Below are positions 16,067-24,565 of a stretch of DNA of 64,000 bases, piece after piece. The notes beneath the pieces are model-generated. The model was not told the origin of the DNA and made no database searches. It saw only the letters and a list, made by a program, of their open reading frames with translations. The stretch is from Paenibacillus sp. J5C2022 (lineage in GTDB: Bacteria > Bacillota > Bacilli > Paenibacillales > Paenibacillaceae): positions 1 through 64,000 of the forward strand of contig NZ_JAOQJC010000030.1 of assembly GCF_025567625.1 (NCBI RefSeq), in the 5' to 3' direction. Every line of letters begins with the position of its first letter. Position 1 is the first letter of the stretch. The position numbers and the translations under genes are program-made.

Positions 16067-17596
16067 TTATGATTTTTGGAATTCGCTTATTTCATCGAAC
16101 GAAGCCTTCAGCGCTTCATACGTTCTTCTATAGATCGGCAGAATCCGCTCGTATACCTCATGATGCTGCTCATTGACGGCATAAAGGCTGCCTCCGCCCT
16201 TCTTCCAGCCGGGATCGATCGACTGCGTCACACCAAGCGCATACAGGGCCAGCTTGGCCGCGCCAAGGCCGGAGCTCTCGATATCGTCCGGCACCCGGGT
16301 CGCAACGCCGGTAATATCGGCCATCATCTGGCGCCAGAGCAGTGAGTTGGCAAATCCGCCGGATGCCCATAGCTCTCCGATGCCGCCGCTTAACTGCTCC
16401 ATGGAGCGGACTACGCTCGCGATCTGGTACATGACTCCTTCCATAACGGCGCGGACCATATGTCTCTGCTTATGAGACAACGTCAGCCCGACGAAGGCGC
16501 CTCTGGCGTTGGCATTGTAGTACGGCGCACGCTCGCCCGTGAACAGCGGCAGACAGAGCAGCCCATTCGATCCCGGCGCGACAGATGCGGCCCATTCGTT
16601 CATCGCCGTCAGCACGTCCCGATCCGACAGCTCTTCTCCGAAGTGATCGTACAGCAGCTCCTTGACCCACTGCAGCGCGATGCCGCCATTGTTCACGGCA
16701 CCGCCGATGACCCAATGCCGCTCCGTCAAGCAGTAGCAGAACAAGTCGCCTGCAGGATGCGTCAGCGGCCGGCTCAGCGTCGTGCGTACCGCTCCGCTCG
16801 TCCCGATGGTGACAGCCGCTGCCTCCGGGCTTACAATACCGAGCCCCAGATTGGCCAGCACGCCATCGGACGAACCGACGACCACCGGCACATCTGCATC
16901 CAGCCCAAGCAGCTGACGGGCATTCTCCCGCATGCCGTGCAAGACCGCCGTCGTCGGCACCAGCCCCGGCAATTGCGACGGCAGCACGCCTGCCACCGCC
17001 AGCGCTCCCTCATCCCAATCCAGCGTCTCGATATTGAACAGCCCCGTCGCACCGGCAATGGAATAATCCGTCACATACCGTCCGAACCAGCCATGCAAGA
17101 TATACTCCTTGATCCCGACGAACATCTCCGCCTGACGGAAAGTCTCTTCATCCTGCTCCTTCATCCACATGAGCTTGCACAGAGGCGACATGGGATGGAT
17201 CGGCGTCCCCGTTCGACGGTAAATGTCAAGGCCGAGGCCGCTCTCCTTAAGCGCATCCGCTTGCTGTATGCTGCGCTGATCCGCCCAGGTGATGCACGCC
17301 GTCAGCCTGTTCCCCCCGCCGTCGATGGCAATAAGGGAATGCATCGCTGAGCTGAAGGAGATGCCATGCAGATCCGCAGCGCACAGACCCGCTTCCTCCA
17401 TCACCTTGCGAATAGCTTGCGCCACTGCCGCGGCCATCTCGTCCGGGTCCTGCTCCGCGTATCCCGGCTGCGGCACGTGGAGCGGATACGGGATGGAGCA
17501 GGAAGCCCCGATTCTCCCTTGCTCATCGACAGCCATCGCCTTCGTGCTCGTCGTTCCGATATCGACAGTAAGGACGACTTTGGATGTCAATGTCAT
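16067..17596 (-). CDS. gntK: FGGY-family gluconokinase
   Basis: 509 residues, the usual length of FGGY carbohydrate kinases. DIGTTSTKAMAVD at the N-terminus is the first phosphate-binding motif. SSAMHSLI, ITWADQRS, YRRTGTPIHPMSPLCK and the segment around VGIKEYI fit the Bacillus GntK subgroup better than xylulokinase or glycerol kinase. It converts D-gluconate and ATP to 6-phosphogluconate, feeding the pentose-phosphate pathway. The start overlaps the stop of the LarA homologue by 4 bp (ATGA), so the two are translationally coupled, which argues that the nickel enzyme produces or consumes gluconate. Exact sugar specificity is inferred. Confidence 0.85.
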   Translation of the reverse strand: MTLTSKVVLTVDIGTTSTKAMAVDEQGRIGASCSIPYPLHVPQPGYAEQDPDEMAAAVAQAIRKVMEEAGLCAADLHGISFSSAMHSLIAIDGGGNRLTACITWADQRSIQQADALKESGLGLDIYRRTGTPIHPMSPLCKLMWMKEQDEETFRQAEMFVGIKEYILHGWFGRYVTDYSIAGATGLFNIETLDWDEGALAVAGVLPSQLPGLVPTTAVLHGMRENARQLLGLDADVPVVVGSSDGVLANLGLGIVSPEAAAVTIGTSGAVRTTLSRPLTHPAGDLFCYCLTERHWVIGGAVNNGGIALQWVKELLYDHFGEELSDRDVLTAMNEWAASVAPGSNGLLCLPLFTGERAPYYNANARGAFVGLTLSHKQRHMVRAVMEGVMYQIASVVRSMEQLSGGIGELWASGGFANSLLWRQMMADITGVATRVPDDIESSGLGAAKLALYALGVTQSIDPGWKKGGGSLYAVNEQHHEVYERILPIYRRTYEALKASFDEISEFQKS

Positions 17597-18864
17597 TTCA
17601 CCAGATACCCGCTTTCATCGAATGCCAGCTCGTAAGGCTCCGTCAGTATCTCGATATCCGGATGGCGTCTGGCCTCCTCCAGCAGCGTCTCCGAGATCTC
17701 GATCTCTCCCAGATGGAGCGTGTCCTTAATCCGAACCATCCGGCATGTCGTGTAATCCAGAATGTTGCACGTCTTCACCGCCGCCTTGATGGCGTCGCGG
17801 TCGCTCGGCAGCGTCGTGGCAATCTTGGTCGGGGCGCATACCGTCGAAGTCAGTCCATTCGCATAGGTAACCGGCCAATCCGATTTTTCCACCAGCCGCG
17901 ACGTCGTGAAGTCCGCCGTACCTACGCCGTTCGCATTGCCCTTCGTCTCCGGCGTCAGATCCAGCACGACCATCTTGCCTACTTCGGGACCTCCATGCGC
18001 ATAAGGGGTAGGATAACGTCCTGTCACGTTGGGGTCCATGCCGTCGCCGCTAATGTTCTTGCCGATATAATCGATCACAAGCACATCGATGTGCGGGAAG
18101 AGCAGCTTCGGCAGCCGCGCCTTCGCTTCCACCAGCAGCGCCGGCTCCTCGGCCTCCACCTCATCGGCAGCCAGCACTTCTATGCGGCATGTCTCGTCAT
18201 ACGCATTCTCCACCAGCGCCACGCCGAACAGAATCGGCAGCTTGCCCATCATCACCTTCGCCATCTTCGGCACATTCTCTGCCATATGGGCGAACCCGAG
18301 CTGATGACAGGCTTCAGCCCCCTTCTGCTTGCCAAGGCCGATTGAGATCATCTTCATAATACCGCTTTCAACCGTTCCCCTGAACGCCGTATGCGGCTTG
18401 ACCCGGTTAATGACGACGATCGCGTCCGCTTCCGAGGCAATTCGGTCGACGTAGACGGGAAGCCCGTTCTCCAGCTGATCCAGCTTGACGACTTCCATCG
18501 ACGACTCGATTGGCGCGCCTACCGACTCCTCCGTAATGCCCAGATGCTCCAGCACTTCCTTCTGTCCCTCATCCGTCGCTCCACCATGGGAGCCCATGCA
18601 AGGAACGATGAACGGCTTCGCATCTCTCTCCTTTATCGCGTCAATCAACGTTTTCGTCAGCGAGACGATATTGGCGATGCCTCTGCTCCCCACCGCCACC
18701 GCTACGCGCTGCCCGGGTTTGATCCCGTCCATAGCAGGAGCGGCCTGCAGCTTTTCTTCCAGCACCCGAGCCGGATTTTCCAGCTTCATATCATCGAATT
18801 TCTGCCTGATCCGCACCATTCTCGGCACCGGGATCGGCTCCAGCATTTTGCTTAATATATTCAT
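17593..18864 (-). CDS. LarA-family nickel-pincer hydroxyacid racemase/epimerase (DUF2088)
   Basis: 423 residues from the ATG at 18864 (GGGGAG 9 nt upstream), matching the size of L. plantarum LarA. A second plausible ATG lies at 18885 behind GAGGTG; the ATG at 18921 would be almost at the predicted transcription start. LarA enzymes carry the nickel-pincer nucleotide on a lysine and invert an alpha-hydroxyacid carbon by hydride transfer. Candidate equivalents: His93 in GSHGG (LarA His108), His158 in VKPHTAF (His174), Lys171 in SGIMKM (Lys184) and His187 in EACHQLG (His200). The family includes lactate, malate, phenyllactate and hydroxyglutarate racemases and D-gluconate 2-epimerase. The coupled gluconokinase makes the last most likely. 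First gene of the lar operon. Confidence 0.88.
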   Translation of the reverse strand: MNILSKMLEPIPVPRMVRIRQKFDDMKLENPARVLEEKLQAAPAMDGIKPGQRVAVAVGSRGIANIVSLTKTLIDAIKERDAKPFIVPCMGSHGGATDEGQKEVLEHLGITEESVGAPIESSMEVVKLDQLENGLPVYVDRIASEADAIVVINRVKPHTAFRGTVESGIMKMISIGLGKQKGAEACHQLGFAHMAENVPKMAKVMMGKLPILFGVALVENAYDETCRIEVLAADEVEAEEPALLVEAKARLPKLLFPHIDVLVIDYIGKNISGDGMDPNVTGRYPTPYAHGGPEVGKMVVLDLTPETKGNANGVGTADFTTSRLVEKSDWPVTYANGLTSTVCAPTKIATTLPSDRDAIKAAVKTCNILDYTTCRMVRIKDTLHLGEIEISETLLEEARRHPDIEILTEPYELAFDESGYLVK

Positions 18865-18897
18865 CTTCCCGCTCTCCCCTCGCATTCCAGTCACCTC

Positions 18898-18940
18898 TAT
18901 CAATTGGTATGGATCGACCATCTTACCCCATTATATCAAT
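18898..18940 (-). promoter_or_regulatory. Promoter and candidate operator of the lar operon
   Basis: On the minus strand TATAAT (18930-18935) is a good -10. An imperfect palindrome TATCAATTGGTAT (18898-18910) lies just after the expected start point, and CAATTGATA is repeated upstream, overlapping the -10. Two spaced CAATTGATA copies suggest a repressor site. No -35 of quality was seen. The regulator is not identified; the AraC or GntR genes nearby are candidates. Confidence 0.45.
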
Positions 18941-19004
18941 TGCGCCCTGCGAAAATCTTACCTCCTGTTGTCACAAATGAAAGAAAGACTTAATTCTTAT
19001 TGCA

Positions 19005-19041
19005 CCAAAAGAAAAACACCAGCCTCCGCGTTGACTGATGT
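19005..19041 (-). terminator. Terminator of the arylamine N-acetyltransferase gene
   Basis: Minus strand ACATCAG pairs with CTGGTGT (one G-U) over a 12-nt loop and is followed by TTTTCTTTT. It lies 45 bp after the stop codon and separates this gene from the lar promoter. Confidence 0.65.
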
Positions 19042-19085
19042 CCCTTTTTCTGCGAATCGCTGCCTTACGGCTTGGCGATTGCCCT

Positions 19086-19868
19086 TCATGTCAGCTGAAT
19101 GTTGAAATACGTCCTGAGCGCTTCCTTGTATTCGTCTTCCGTCTCCGGCACAAAGGCATGAACACCTTTGTCGTCGAAAATGCGGAATTCCTCGCCCGCC
19201 ACCGTATTGCGACCTGTACTCGTACGGACAGCCAGCATAGCGCCTTGTCTGAAAACGGAGTCCTCCGCATGCTCGCACCAGAAGGAAGGCATAATGAAAT
19301 CCTTCTCATATTGAGGCTCCTCCGTGAAGGAATAGATGCGCTCCCAGCTTCCGTGCTTGAGCTCGCACAGCAGCCAGCCGAATTCATCGTCGCGCTCCAG
19401 CTTGTAGCATTCATCCCCTTGTACTTGCTCCAGTCCCTCCACCATGCGGATCGGCCGGCGCGGCACGATGCCCCCTACGCCTACATCGACCAAATAAAAC
19501 TCTCCCTCGGCCTCCACCTTCAGCACTTGATGGCGGCGCTTCGGCGGCATATTCTGCTCCTGCCTCCAGAACCGGGCCACCCGGTCATGCACCGTATAGC
19601 CGAGCTGCCGCAGCAGCCAGCCGAACAACGCATTCAGCTCGAAGCAGTAGCCGCCGCGCTGCCGGTACACAATTTTGTCCAGAAGATCCGGAATTTCCAA
19701 CGATAGCGGCTTCCGGTTCAGAATATCCAGATTTTCATAGGGCACGGTATGCAAATGGCTGTTTTGAAGCTCGGACAACAGCGCTGCGTTCGCACGGCTT
19801 GCTTCTTCATGACCGATACGCTTCAAATAGGCCCGTACATCTTGCTTTACAGTTTCCGTCTGATTCAT
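19086..19868 (-). CDS. Arylamine N-acetyltransferase
   Basis: 260 residues from the ATG at 19868, preceded by GGGGGAG; a longer reading has no ribosome binding site. The Cys-His-Asp triad of the family is complete: Cys75 in RGGYCFELN, His113 in RRHQVLKV, Asp128 in YLVDVGVGG, close to the usual 69/107/122 spacing. The enzyme moves an acetyl (or other acyl) group from CoA to arylamines and hydrazines. It is a single-gene unit between the lar operon and an AraC regulator and probably unrelated to either. High confidence in family. Confidence 0.92.
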   Translation of the reverse strand: MNQTETVKQDVRAYLKRIGHEEASRANAALLSELQNSHLHTVPYENLDILNRKPLSLEIPDLLDKIVYRQRGGYCFELNALFGWLLRQLGYTVHDRVARFWRQEQNMPPKRRHQVLKVEAEGEFYLVDVGVGGIVPRRPIRMVEGLEQVQGDECYKLERDDEFGWLLCELKHGSWERIYSFTEEPQYEKDFIMPSFWCEHAEDSVFRQGAMLAVRTSTGRNTVAGEEFRIFDDKGVHAFVPETEDEYKEALRTYFNIQLT

Positions 19869-20058
19869 GCTACTCCCCCTAATCGTACTTCCGCCGGATT
19901 TATAGTCACTGTGATAACTTCTTTCATTCATCCAGCTATTCCTGCCAATCAAATCTAATGGATAGTGAAAACCCCCAGGCAACTATCAGGAAAGAACAAG
20001 TCGCCAGGCTGAACTCCAAATCGCCCTTCAAGCCGGGAGCTTATACGCAGCGCTGCGG

Positions 20059-20886
20059 CTACGTATGCTCGGAGAACCGGGATGGCGACATATGGTGATA
20101 TCGCTTGAATTGCTTCGAGAACGTATAAGGATCGGGATATCCCAGCTGGTAGGCAATCTCCTTCACCGATCGTTCTCCTTCCAGAAGCAGCTCCCGGGCA
20201 CGATTCAAGCGAATACGGGTAATATAGTGTTGCGGCGTGAACCCGATGTTCGCTTTGAAAAACGTATAGAAGTACTTCGGGGACATGCCAATCCTCTCCG
20301 CCAGCCGCTCGGCCGTTATCGGCTCTCCGACGTGCTCGTCGATATAGTGAAGGATCGGCTGCAGGCGTGCGAGCGCTCTTGACGAACCTTGCGACTTCCG
20401 GCTCGCTTCATCATGATCCGGAATGGGAATGGCAAGCAATCTGGCCAGCAAGGCAAGGAAATAACCTCTCAGCAAGAGCGAGGCCATCGGCTTATTCTCT
20501 CTATAGGCCTGGAATGCTTGGCGCAGCATCCCCGCCTCCTCTTGGACGAGCCTGTTAGAGATGACGCCCATACTCACAAATTCATGCAGGATGTTGTCCC
20601 GTTCGCCCAGCGAGAAGTCGAAATGAATGAACAGATGGCTGCATGACGACTGGTCGCATCTGGCCGTGTACGCTATCTCGGGATGAAAGAAGACTAGATC
20701 GCCCTCGCGGGCTGCCGCTGTTCTTCCTGCAAATCCGAGACTGACTTCCCCTTCCGTTATCATCCACACATCGTAGTCGGGATGGCGCTTCCTCTCTACC
20801 CAGCCGGCCTCATGGCTCGCATAGCCGTAATTGTTCAGCTTCAGCTCCGCATCGTCGCCAAGCCTGTCCAAAATGCTTCGTTCCAC
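20059..20886 (-). CDS. AraC-family transcriptional regulator with cupin sensor domain
   Basis: About 275 residues from a GTG at 20886 with a GGGGGG tract just upstream; a TTG at 20916 is the alternative. The N-terminal half is an AraC-binding cupin (HPDYDVWMITEGEV, EGDLVFFHPEIAY). The C-terminal 100 residues hold two helix-turn-helix motifs, AERLGMSPKYFYTFFK then KEIAYQLGYPDPYTFSKQFKRY. Such regulators usually activate an adjacent sugar gene. It is divergent from the TIM-barrel isomerase gene at 21070, the most likely target; the 183-bp gap would hold both promoters. Confidence 0.87.
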   Translation of the reverse strand: MERSILDRLGDDAELKLNNYGYASHEAGWVERKRHPDYDVWMITEGEVSLGFAGRTAAAREGDLVFFHPEIAYTARCDQSSCSHLFIHFDFSLGERDNILHEFVSMGVISNRLVQEEAGMLRQAFQAYRENKPMASLLLRGYFLALLARLLAIPIPDHDEASRKSQGSSRALARLQPILHYIDEHVGEPITAERLAERIGMSPKYFYTFFKANIGFTPQHYITRIRLNRARELLLEGERSVKEIAYQLGYPDPYTFSKQFKRYHHMSPSRFSEHT

Positions 20887-21069
20887 TTCCCGCCCCCCAT
20901 TTCGTACTATTGGCAATATTATGATGGACTTTGTTGAATAATAGGGATTTCAAAAGGAGTGATGAATCGTACTCCCAGACATCAAGCCATACTATAAGCT
21001 ATTCTACTCCTCTTCCCACCAACGTACAATGATAGACAAAACCACGCTTGATCCAGGAGGGATTGTACG

Positions 21070-21882
21070 ATGATACAAATAGGCTGGTGTGCGGGAATTC
21101 AGCAAGCCGGGATGCTGGCAGAGTCGAAGCTTGATTACATCGAATGTCCTCTTTCTTCACTGCCCCTAGAAGGAAACGAAGGGGAATTAGCCGAGCAACT
21201 GGCACGGTATGCCGAAGCTGACATTCCTGTACGGGCGATGAACTTATTCGCGCCTGGCGGCATGAAGCTGGTAGGGCCGGACAGCCAGCCCGACCGCTTC
21301 CGGCGGTACGCATACCGGGCAGGAGAAGCTGCCAGCCGGATAGGCGCCGAAGTCGTTGTGCTCGGCAGCGGCGGAGCCCGCAAGGTTCCGGATACGTGGG
21401 AGCGTCAGCGGGCCGAGCAGCAATTGCTGGAATGTCTGTCGATTATCGCGGAGGAGTGGCGCGGCACGGAAGTAACGCTGGCACTGGAGCCGCTGAATCG
21501 GAAGGAGACGAATCTGATCAACAGCGTCTCCGAGGCGGTCCGCTTCGCTTCGCAGATCAACGCCCCTGCCGTACGCGTGCTTGCGGACTTTTATCATATG
21601 GATGAGGAGAATGAGCCTCTGGACACCCTTGTCGCTTATAAGGACTGGATTGCCCATATCCATATAGCCGACACCGGACGTCTGGCGCCCGGAACAGGTG
21701 TCTACCCCTACGACGAATTCATCGCGACTCTTGCCGCGATAGACTATAAAGGCATGATTTCAGCGGAATGCGGCAGATGGCCGGAGTCGGATGAAGCTCT
21801 GAATGACAGCATTGCATTCATGGCAGCGATGAGAGAGCGGATCGCGGACATGGCACGCACGAAGTCGTCGGGCCATGCGTAA
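21070..21882 (+). CDS. Sugar phosphate isomerase/epimerase family protein (xylose isomerase-like TIM barrel)
   Basis: 270 residues of the AP-endonuclease-2/xylose-isomerase-like TIM-barrel family, which use a divalent metal to isomerise or epimerise sugars, inositols or hydroxypyruvate. Metal-ligand-like positions are visible: LALEPLNRKETN (Glu), VLADFYHMDEE (Asp and His), IAHIHIADTGR (His) and ISAECG (Glu). The ATG is preceded by AGGAGG at 9-nt spacing. It stands alone downstream of the divergent AraC gene. Substrate unknown; the sugar-acid lar operon lies nearby but is transcribed separately. Confidence 0.85.
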   Translation: MIQIGWCAGIQQAGMLAESKLDYIECPLSSLPLEGNEGELAEQLARYAEADIPVRAMNLFAPGGMKLVGPDSQPDRFRRYAYRAGEAASRIGAEVVVLGSGGARKVPDTWERQRAEQQLLECLSIIAEEWRGTEVTLALEPLNRKETNLINSVSEAVRFASQINAPAVRVLADFYHMDEENEPLDTLVAYKDWIAHIHIADTGRLAPGTGVYPYDEFIATLAAIDYKGMISAECGRWPESDEALNDSIAFMAAMRERIADMARTKSSGHA

Positions 21883-22013
21883 TTCTGTCGTGCGTTACGT
21901 TAATCCCTGCTCACCCTTACGCGCTTCTTGTTCAACCTTATGCTATTCTTGCTCTACTTTACATGATGTGGTAATGTAGTTGTATTCTAATTTCTTATGA
22001 GGAGGTGCGCAGG

Positions 22014-22172
22014 ATGCAATTGAATGTGATGGCCGAGCTCTTGAATGCTCTACGTTCGCAGCTGCTAGGCATATTCCATGATTTCCTAGTCAACGGGATA
22101 CGTATGTCTAATTTCAGCCATTCGAATAGAGTCAACCATTCAAGAGAAATGACCATCCTGCCACTGCCTTAA
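22014..22172 (+). CDS. Putative 52-residue leader peptide of the ABC-F gene
   Basis: The ATG at 22014 has an excellent GAGGAGGTG site. The ORF (MQLNVMAELLNALRSQLLGI...) ends at 22172, 26 nt before an intrinsic terminator and 110 nt before the ABC-F start. No family was recognised. Position, strong translation signal and short length fit a leader peptide whose translation state controls read-through, as is known for several antibiotic-resistance ABC-F genes. An ordinary small gene is the alternative. Confidence 0.6.
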   Translation: MQLNVMAELLNALRSQLLGIFHDFLVNGIRMSNFSHSNRVNHSREMTILPLP

Positions 22173-22197
22173 CGATACGAGCCGATTCATTCGGGGG

Positions 22198-22228
22198 CCG
22201 CGGGGACATTTCCCTGCGGTCTTTTTTT
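22198..22228 (+). terminator. Leader terminator (attenuator) upstream of the ABC-F gene
   Basis: CCGCGGGG at 22198-22205 pairs with CCCTGCGG at 22212-22219 (one G-U) across a 6-nt loop, followed by TCTTTTTTT. It lies between the leader ORF and the ABC-F start at 22283, so transcripts must pass it to express the gene. Confidence 0.85.
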
Positions 22229-22282
22229 GCGTGCACGTCCAACAGGGGATTGCCGGGGTGGTCATCATAAGGAGACGAGATT

Positions 22283-24355
22283 ATGATGATCATACAATGC
22301 CAAGAGGTACAGAAAGGGTTCGGAGCAGAGTCTGTTCTGCTGAACGTCACTTGCGAGATTGGAGAGAAGGAACGCATAGGCTTAATCGGCCGTAACGGCT
22401 GCGGCAAATCCACATTGTTCCGCTTGCTTAGCGGGAAGGAGACACCTGATGCGGGCAGCATAGCTATTCGAAGAGGGACTCGCATCGGCTATCTGGAGCA
22501 ACTACCGCATAGCGGAGAGCACGATACGGTGCTTGATGTGCTGAAGCGGGCATTCTCGGAAGCGATGACGTGCATGTCTGCAATGAGCGAGCTGGAACGG
22601 CTGCTGGCAGCTTCAGGCGGGGACGGCGGAACGGAAGGCAGGGAATTGGAGGAGCTGCTCCTGCAATACGGCGAGCTGCAGGAACGATTCCAGCTGCTGG
22701 GCGGATACGAGATCGACGCACGCATCGGCAAGGTGCGAAGCGGACTCGGCATACCCGAAGAACAATTGGACCGCTCCTTCCACTCTCTGTCCGGAGGCGA
22801 GAAGACGAAGATCGGCCTCGCCGTTATTTTGCTGGAGGAGCCGGATCTGTTGCTGCTTGACGAGCCGACCAACCATCTGGATATGAACGCAATCGATTGG
22901 CTGGAGCAGTTCCTGCAGCAATATTCCGGCACCGTAGTCGTCATCTCGCATGACCGTTACTTCCTGGATCGGGTCGCGGCGACAATGATAGAGATCGAAG
23001 ATGGCGAAGCCATTACCTATCATACCAATTACTCCGGCTTCCAGCAGGAGAAGGAGGCTCGGCTGCTGAAGCAATTCGCTGATTATCAGGAGCAGCAGAA
23101 GAAAATCAAGAAGATGAAAGAAACGATCAAGCAGCTCATTGAGTGGGGCAACCGTGCCAACCCGCCCAATCCCGGCTTCCATCGCCGCGCTGCCTCCATG
23201 CAGAAGGCGCTCGACCGTATGGAGAAACTGAAGCGTCCCGTGCTGGAGAAAAGAACGATGGAGCTGGAGCTGAGTCAGGGAGACCGTACCGGTGTCCAAG
23301 TGCTCGTGCTCGACAAAGTGGCCAAGCGATTCGGAGACCGTATCTTGTTCGGACAGGTGAATGAGGTGCTGCGCTACGGTGAACGTGTCGCTCTCCTGGG
23401 AGACAACGGTACAGGCAAGAGTACGATGCTGAAGTGCATAATGGGTCTGGAGCAGCCCGACGAAGGGGAAGTACGGCTCGGCTCCAGAGTAGATATCGGT
23501 TATCTGGCTCAGGAAGCGGCGCCGGCGGACGAGAGTGTGTCCGTGCTGAACTACTTCCGGGCAGCAGTCGGCATGGAGGAAGGTCAGGCGAGAGGACAGC
23601 TTGCCCGCTTCCTCTTCTGCGGAGCTGACGTGTTCAAGGCAATCGGGTCGTTGTCGGGCGGCGAGTGGAGCCGACTTCGCTTCGCCTTGCTTATGCATCA
23701 GCAGCCGAACCTGCTCATACTGGATGAACCGACGAATCATCTGGACATCGATTCCCGTGAAGCGTTGGAGGAAGCGCTGGAGGACTATCCCGGCACGGTG
23801 CTCGCCGTCTCGCATGACCGCTACTTTATCAACCGGCTGGCCAAGCGGGTATGGTCGCTGGAGCTGGCCGGTCTGCGAAGCACAATTGGCAATTACGAGG
23901 ACTATCGGGCGGATCAGGAGAAGCGGAGGTCGGCTGTCGTAGAGGCACAGGATGGAGAACGGGGATCTGGAACCGACGGGGGCGGCCATCGGAAGCGAGA
24001 CGAGAGCAGGAGGGCATCGATTCGGGATGAATCCGCCGGCAACATGCAGCGACTGAAGAGAGACGAGCGGGCAATGAGATCGTCTCAGAATGGAGCCGAG
24101 CGGTCCCGCAAAGCTGCAAAAGGCAGCCGCAGTTCCTCTGCAACGGCAGCTGCTTCCTCAGGTGGCGGCAGCCTGCAGCAGCTGGAGAGAGACATCGCAG
24201 GGCTGGAGCAAGCACTGGTCTCGATCGATGACGCCATGATGATTACCGAGCATGCTACGGACGCCGGTAAGCTTGCCGAACTGCAGCATGAGCGTGATAC
24301 GCTGCAAGTCAAGCTGGATGAGCTGTACGAGAAGTGGTTGAAGGCCTCGAATTAA
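22283..24355 (+). CDS. ABC-F ATPase (ribosome-associated / antibiotic-resistance type)
   Basis: 690 residues with two ABC domains and no membrane segment. Domain 1: Walker A GRNGCGKST, signature LSGGEKTK, Walker B LLLLDEPTNHLD. Domain 2: GDNGTGKST, LSGGEWSR, LLILDEPTNHLD. A charged interdomain linker (about residues 245-330) enters the ribosome in this family. A long basic, low-complexity C-terminal extension (about 555-630) ends in a coiled coil. ABC-F proteins act on the ribosome, resolving stalled translation or expelling PTC-binding antibiotics. The leader ORF plus terminator upstream favours drug- or stall-inducible expression. Resembles Bacillus YdiF-like members; exact role not predictable. 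Confidence 0.92.
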   Translation: MMIIQCQEVQKGFGAESVLLNVTCEIGEKERIGLIGRNGCGKSTLFRLLSGKETPDAGSIAIRRGTRIGYLEQLPHSGEHDTVLDVLKRAFSEAMTCMSAMSELERLLAASGGDGGTEGRELEELLLQYGELQERFQLLGGYEIDARIGKVRSGLGIPEEQLDRSFHSLSGGEKTKIGLAVILLEEPDLLLLDEPTNHLDMNAIDWLEQFLQQYSGTVVVISHDRYFLDRVAATMIEIEDGEAITYHTNYSGFQQEKEARLLKQFADYQEQQKKIKKMKETIKQLIEWGNRANPPNPGFHRRAASMQKALDRMEKLKRPVLEKRTMELELSQGDRTGVQVLVLDKVAKRFGDRILFGQVNEVLRYGERVALLGDNGTGKSTMLKCIMGLEQPDEGEVRLGSRVDIGYLAQEAAPADESVSVLNYFRAAVGMEEGQARGQLARFLFCGADVFKAIGSLSGGEWSRLRFALLMHQQPNLLILDEPTNHLDIDSREALEEALEDYPGTVLAVSHDRYFINRLAKRVWSLELAGLRSTIGNYEDYRADQEKRRSAVVEAQDGERGSGTDGGGHRKRDESRRASIRDESAGNMQRLKRDERAMRSSQNGAERSRKAAKGSRSSSATAAASSGGGSLQQLERDIAGLEQALVSIDDAMMITEHATDAGKLAELQHERDTLQVKLDELYEKWLKASN

Positions 24356-24380
24356 CCCGTCCGCCTGGATAAAGCGCATC

Positions 24381-24444
24381 AAGAAATCTCTCCATTGCTG
24401 GCACATATCATGCTTCGTCAGCATATACGGAGAGATTTCTTTGC
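24381..24444 (+). terminator. Terminator after the ABC-F gene
   Basis: AAGAAATCTCTCC at 24381-24393 pairs exactly with GGAGAGATTTCTT at 24429-24441; inside, TGCTG pairs with CAGCA. The U-rich 3' side is short (TTTCTTTG). It follows the ABC-F stop codon by 25 bp. Confidence 0.75.
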
Positions 24445-24507
24445 ATTTGAAGCGTCCGAAAATATCTTTCTATGCCGGGCGTATAATGGCAGTCGCTCCA
24501 ATTCCCA

Positions 24508-24536
24508 TTGACAAAAGGTAATGGATAACATAAGAT
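24508..24536 (+). promoter_or_regulatory. Sigma-A-like promoter of the GntR gene
   Basis: TTGACA at 24508-24513 and TAAGAT at 24531-24536 with a 17-bp spacer. Just downstream CACCT-N7-AGGTG forms an inverted repeat that could be an autoregulatory site. Confidence 0.6.
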
Positions 24537-24565
24537 TCACCTATCTGACAGGTGGAAAGGAAAGG

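Noticed and set aside
22613..23989. 458-codon minus-strand ORF opposite the ABC-F gene
   Set aside because: Antisense shadow of a clear ABC-F coding frame with all Walker motifs.
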